From NCBI GenBank assembly GCA_021204545.1, contig JAJPZF010000131.1:1-7581 (forward strand): 7,581 nucleotides of DNA. Direction: 5' to 3'. The notes under the pieces are model-generated. The model had not been told where the DNA came from. It searched no databases and saw nothing but the letters and a program-made list of their open reading frames with translations. Both the position numbers and the translations under genes were made by a program. This DNA comes from Prevotellaceae bacterium. Lineage in GTDB: Bacteria > Bacteroidota > Bacteroidia > Bacteroidales > Bacteroidaceae. Below are positions 6,018 to 7,581 of the stretch, piece after piece. Numbering within the stretch: the stretch's first letter is position 1; each line of letters starts with the position of its first letter.

Positions 6018-6818
6018 TCAGAAGTTGTAGCCGACGGTCACCATGAAGTTCTTGTTCTTCGTGCTCTTGTAGCTCACCCCGTCGTACTTGGCTTCCTCCT
6101 TATACTCTTTCTTCAAGTCTGAGTTGTAGTAGTCAACCAAGCCCAGCTCGTACTGGATGCCCACATAGTAGTGTTTCGCCAAGGTCACGCCAACGCCGAA
6201 CGATAGACCTGCGTCGAACCGCTTGTAGCCGCAGCCGTTACCGTCGTTGTCATCCAAATCCTCGTCCTTATACGTGTCGTACTTCTTGAAGATGTCTGAC
6301 TTGTACTTGTCAACGTCAGTCCCGCCACCCCAGTGATCAGTGTCAGTCCTCTTAAATTTGCCCGCAAGACCGACAGCGAAGTACGGGCCGAAGTTGACCT
6401 GCAGCTGCGCTATGCCGAAGGTGTACCTGCCAGAGAAGAGGATAGGTATCTCCAGATACATGGGGTTGTACTTCTGCTCATCTTTTTCCCATTCATCCCA
6501 TTCATCGTCTCTGTCTTCATAAGTATACTTGCCGCCCTTTTGGGTGAAGTACAGCCCGGGAGTAACATAGAAATAGTTCTTCACCAGCGGCACGTCGGCA
6601 ATGACTCCGATATGAAAGCCCGCGCGCGACTTAAGGTCGCCCTCGCCGTATGCGTAGTCGCCATACCAGTCACTTGTGATCTTAGAGACATTCAAGCCGA
6701 CGCGGACGCCGAAATGAACGGACTTGTCCACCTCCTGCGAAGAGGCGGAAGAAGTTGTCTGTGCTGATGCGGTAACGGCCACAAAGCCAAATGCTGCCGC
6801 CAAGAGTAGTTTTTTCAT
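6018..6818 (-). CDS. Outer-membrane beta-barrel protein (PorT-like, OMP_b-brl family)
   Basis: This 266-residue protein has a signal peptide (MKKLLLAAAFGFVAVTASAQ, cleavage likely after Ala19). It then shows the alternating strands of Bacteroidetes small barrels: HFGVRVGLNVSKI (35-47), FYVTPGLYFTQKG (83-95), YLEIPILFSGRYTF (121-134), FGPYFAVGLAGKF (143-155), DAGLSFGVGVTLAKHYYVGI (202-221) and a C-terminal FMVTVGYNF ending in Phe. These match the family annotated as outer membrane protein beta-barrel domain, or porin family. Such proteins sit in the outer membrane and their substrates are usually unknown. The predicted loops are strongly acidic (EDRDDEWDEWEKDE at 101-114; DEDLDDNDGNG at 185-195, which looks like a calcium-loop spacing). 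The start has AAGGA just upstream. It is the first gene of the operon with the acidic lipoprotein, 28 nt apart. Confidence 0.88.
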   Translation of the reverse strand: MKKLLLAAAFGFVAVTASAQTTSSASSQEVDKSVHFGVRVGLNVSKITSDWYGDYAYGEGDLKSRAGFHIGVIADVPLVKNYFYVTPGLYFTQKGGKYTYEDRDDEWDEWEKDEQKYNPMYLEIPILFSGRYTFGIAQLQVNFGPYFAVGLAGKFKRTDTDHWGGGTDVDKYKSDIFKKYDTYKDEDLDDNDGNGCGYKRFDAGLSFGVGVTLAKHYYVGIQYELGLVDYYNSDLKKEYKEEAKYDGVSYKSTKNKNFMVTVGYNF

Positions 6819-6871
6819 TTGTTCCTTAGGTTTTCTTGTTTTAACTTTGGTTGCTAAGTTTGGCTTCCCCG

Positions 6872-6893
6872 CGCTGAATGTGCACCTTCAGCG
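6872..6893. promoter_or_regulatory. 22-bp dyad upstream of the barrel gene
   Basis: CGCTGAA-T-GTGCAC-C-TTCAGCG reads almost the same on both strands, with only one symmetric pair mismatched. It lies 54 bp upstream of the ATG at 6818, in the likely leader or promoter-proximal region. It could be an operator for a dimeric regulator or, in RNA, a leader hairpin. Confidence 0.5.
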
Positions 6894-6918
6894 AGAGGCT
6901 CCACAAACTTTTCAGCCG

Positions 6919-6926
6919 CGAAATTA
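6919..6926 (-). promoter_or_regulatory. Weak candidate -7 box for the OMP-lipoprotein operon
   Basis: TAATTTCG on the minus strand differs from TAnnTTTG at one base. No TTG -33 element is found at the expected distance; a G9 tract sits there instead (19 nt upstream). AAAGTTTGT at 6903-6911 is an alternative with one mismatch. Neither is convincing, but both would place the 22-bp dyad downstream of the promoter. Confidence 0.25.
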
Positions 6927-6945
6927 TCGCTTTATGTTCGTTCTG

Positions 6946-6975
6946 CCCCCCCCCAGTTAAATCTTGTTAAATCTC
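6946..6975. repeat. Nine-C homopolymer plus tandem 10-bp duplication
   Basis: Nine consecutive C bases (6946-6954) are followed one base later by GTTAAATCTT and GTTAAATCTC (6956-6975), two head-to-tail copies with one difference. Both are sequences prone to replication slippage. They lie about 130 bp upstream of the outer-membrane protein start. Confidence 0.75.
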
Positions 6976-7097
6976 ATCATATACCTTCTTCGGGGACTGC
7001 TTAGCGTGGCGTTAGCGCAAGCGAGAGCCGGGCATGCGACCCATATCAGGGCCCGTGATTCCGTTCTGTTCGCCGGGTGCGGCCGAGGCACGCCAAA

Positions 7098-7251
7098 GGC
7101 AACGCCTCGCTAATATTTCGCGAAAGACTTGCTGTGTTCTTGCGAAAGACTTGCTATGTTCTTGCGAAAGACTTGCTGTGTTTCCTCGGAAGACTTGCAA
7201 TGATTCCGCAAAAGACTTGCTGTGTTTCCGCCAACGCCTCGCCAGACAGTT
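7098..7251. repeat. 22-bp tandem repeat array, five good units and two degenerate ends
   Basis: Units start at 7120, 7142, 7164, 7186 and 7208, each 22 nt long and built around the word GAAAGACTTGC or GAAGACTTGC followed by TRTGTT or AATGATT. Two degenerate copies continue in phase at 7098-7119 and 7230-7251, and these share CAACGCCTCGC with each other. There are no spacers between units, so this is not a CRISPR array. A period of 22 is not a multiple of three, which argues against coding, and is about two helical turns. Confidence 0.88.
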
Positions 7252-7312
7252 CGCCGTGAGCCGCCCGCCAAGTGCGGGTCGCTCGGCAATCGCTGGGCCA
7301 AGCTCCTTATAA

Positions 7313-7406
7313 AGCCCCGAAGGGGCTATATGCATAGCCGGGGGTTGAGCGTATAATAGCCCCGAAGGGGTTAGCTCCGCCACAAACAGCCCCTTCGGGG
7401 CTATTA
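7313..7406. repeat. Cluster of REP-like GC palindromes
   Basis: AGCCCC-GAA-GGGGCT occurs at 7313-7327, AGCCCC-GAA-GGGG at 7358-7370, and the opposite orientation AGCCCC-TTC-GGGGCT at 7388-7402. The second and third form a perfect 17-bp inverted repeat (TAATAGCCCCGAAGGGG at 7354-7370 and its complement at 7390-7406) separated by 19 nt. Each arm can also fold on itself. A related GCCCC-TTTC-GGGGC lies at 5364-5377 within a terminator. The layout resembles clustered REP-type palindromes of other bacteria. Confidence 0.8.
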
Positions 7407-7438
7407 CCCGCGTTGCTGCCCTATGGGTCGCAACGCTG

Positions 7439-7493
7439 CTCGGCAAACGCCAGCCAAAAGCTTCGCTTTCGCTTGCTTATTGCCCTCGTTTGC
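7439..7493. repeat. 55-bp direct repeat, copy 1
   Basis: This begins CTCGGCAAACGCCAGCC and ends CCCTCGTTTGC, and recurs base for base at 7527-7581. The distance between copies is 88 bp, with a 33-bp non-repeated spacer at 7494-7526. It includes one arm of a 9-bp inverted repeat, CTTTCGCTT (7466-7474), matched by AAGCGAAAG in the spacer (7509-7517). Confidence 0.95.
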
Positions 7494-7504
7494 ATTACCT
7501 TGGC
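7473..7504 (+). promoter_or_regulatory. Promoter-like core within the 88-bp repeat unit
   Basis: TTG (7473-7475), a 20-nt spacer and TACCTTGGC (7496-7504) mimic the two clear promoters in this window, with one mismatch in the -7 box (TTGG for TTTG). It points rightward out of the window. No gene is visible downstream within the window. Confidence 0.35.
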
Positions 7505-7526
7505 CTTGAAGCGAAAGTAGGCTGCA

Positions 7527-7581
7527 CTCGGCAAACGCCAGCCAAAAGCTTCGCTTTCGCTTGCTTATTGCCCTCGTTTGC
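7527..7581. repeat. 55-bp direct repeat, copy 2 (reaches window edge)
   Basis: This is an exact copy of 7439-7493. It ends at the last base of the window, so the repeat may be longer, and more 88-bp units may follow to the right. Confidence 0.95.

Larger units (their letters stand above)
7035..7432. repeat. 11-bp inverted repeat bracketing the repeat cluster
   Basis: TGCGACCCATA (7035-7045) and its exact complement TATGGGTCGCA (7422-7432) lie at the two ends of a 398-bp stretch. This stretch contains the 22-bp tandem array and the GC palindromes but no supported gene. It may be a small non-autonomous element or a composite intergenic repeat. No target-site duplication is obvious. Short open frames inside are not supported as genes. 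Confidence 0.5.

Noticed and set aside
7098..7251. Possible CRISPR array
   Set aside because: The units are directly adjacent without unique spacers, and no cas genes are present.
7012..7446. Open frames on both strands through the repeat cluster
   Set aside because: They translate the 22-bp array and GC palindromes. A 22-bp period is incompatible with a repeated peptide in one frame, and no start signals are seen.

Overview
The window looks like chromosomal DNA of a Bacteroidales bacterium, most likely of the Prevotella group. The family-level call rests on remembered resemblance of the proteins. The Bacteroidetes-level call is firmer. Two genes have TTG-N20-TAnnTTTGY promoters (the Bacteroidetes sigma factor type). 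Ribosome binding sites are weak or absent. There is a lipoprotein with an acidic Bacteroidetes surface-export signal, an outer-membrane barrel of the Bacteroidetes PorT-like type, and a DUF4143-type AAA ATPase. All six protein-coding genes lie on the minus strand, so the text below runs from high to low coordinates.

From 7581 to 6819 there is no convincing gene, but the DNA is dense in repeats. A 55-bp sequence occurs twice in direct orientation with an 88-bp period and carries a promoter-like core. Three palindromes of the AGCCCC-GAA-GGGGCT type follow, two of them forming a 17-bp inverted repeat. Next is a 22-bp tandem array. Much of this cluster is bracketed by an 11-bp inverted repeat. 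A nine-C tract, a 10-bp tandem duplication and a 22-bp dyad lie immediately upstream of the next gene.

From 6818 to 5537 there is a two-gene envelope operon: an outer-membrane beta-barrel protein and a very acidic surface lipoprotein with a lipocalin-like look. Two candidate intrinsic terminators follow it. The rest of the gap down to 4691 has no gene that can be defended. It holds several dyads and hairpins, a GC-rich stretch, and three 33-bp tandem repeats that run into the promoter of the next gene.

From 4690 to 3413 there is one AAA/DUF4143 ATPase, apparently expressed from a nearly leaderless transcript.

From 3234 to the left edge there is a nucleotide-precursor operon: a long, divergent PurF-type amidophosphoribosyltransferase, then carA (start codon directly after the preceding stop), then the beginning of carB. 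The operon joins three glutamine- or ammonia-using steps. The PurF-like protein would make phosphoribosylamine from PRPP and glutamine. CarA would hydrolyse glutamine and pass ammonia to CarB, which makes carbamoyl phosphate for pyrimidines and arginine. It has its own promoter and an 80 to 90 nt leader with a small hairpin.

The coding genes belong to known families. The observations most worth following up are the repeat cluster at 7035-7581, the 33-bp repeats overlapping the ATPase promoter, and the altered glutaminase motif in the PurF-like enzyme.
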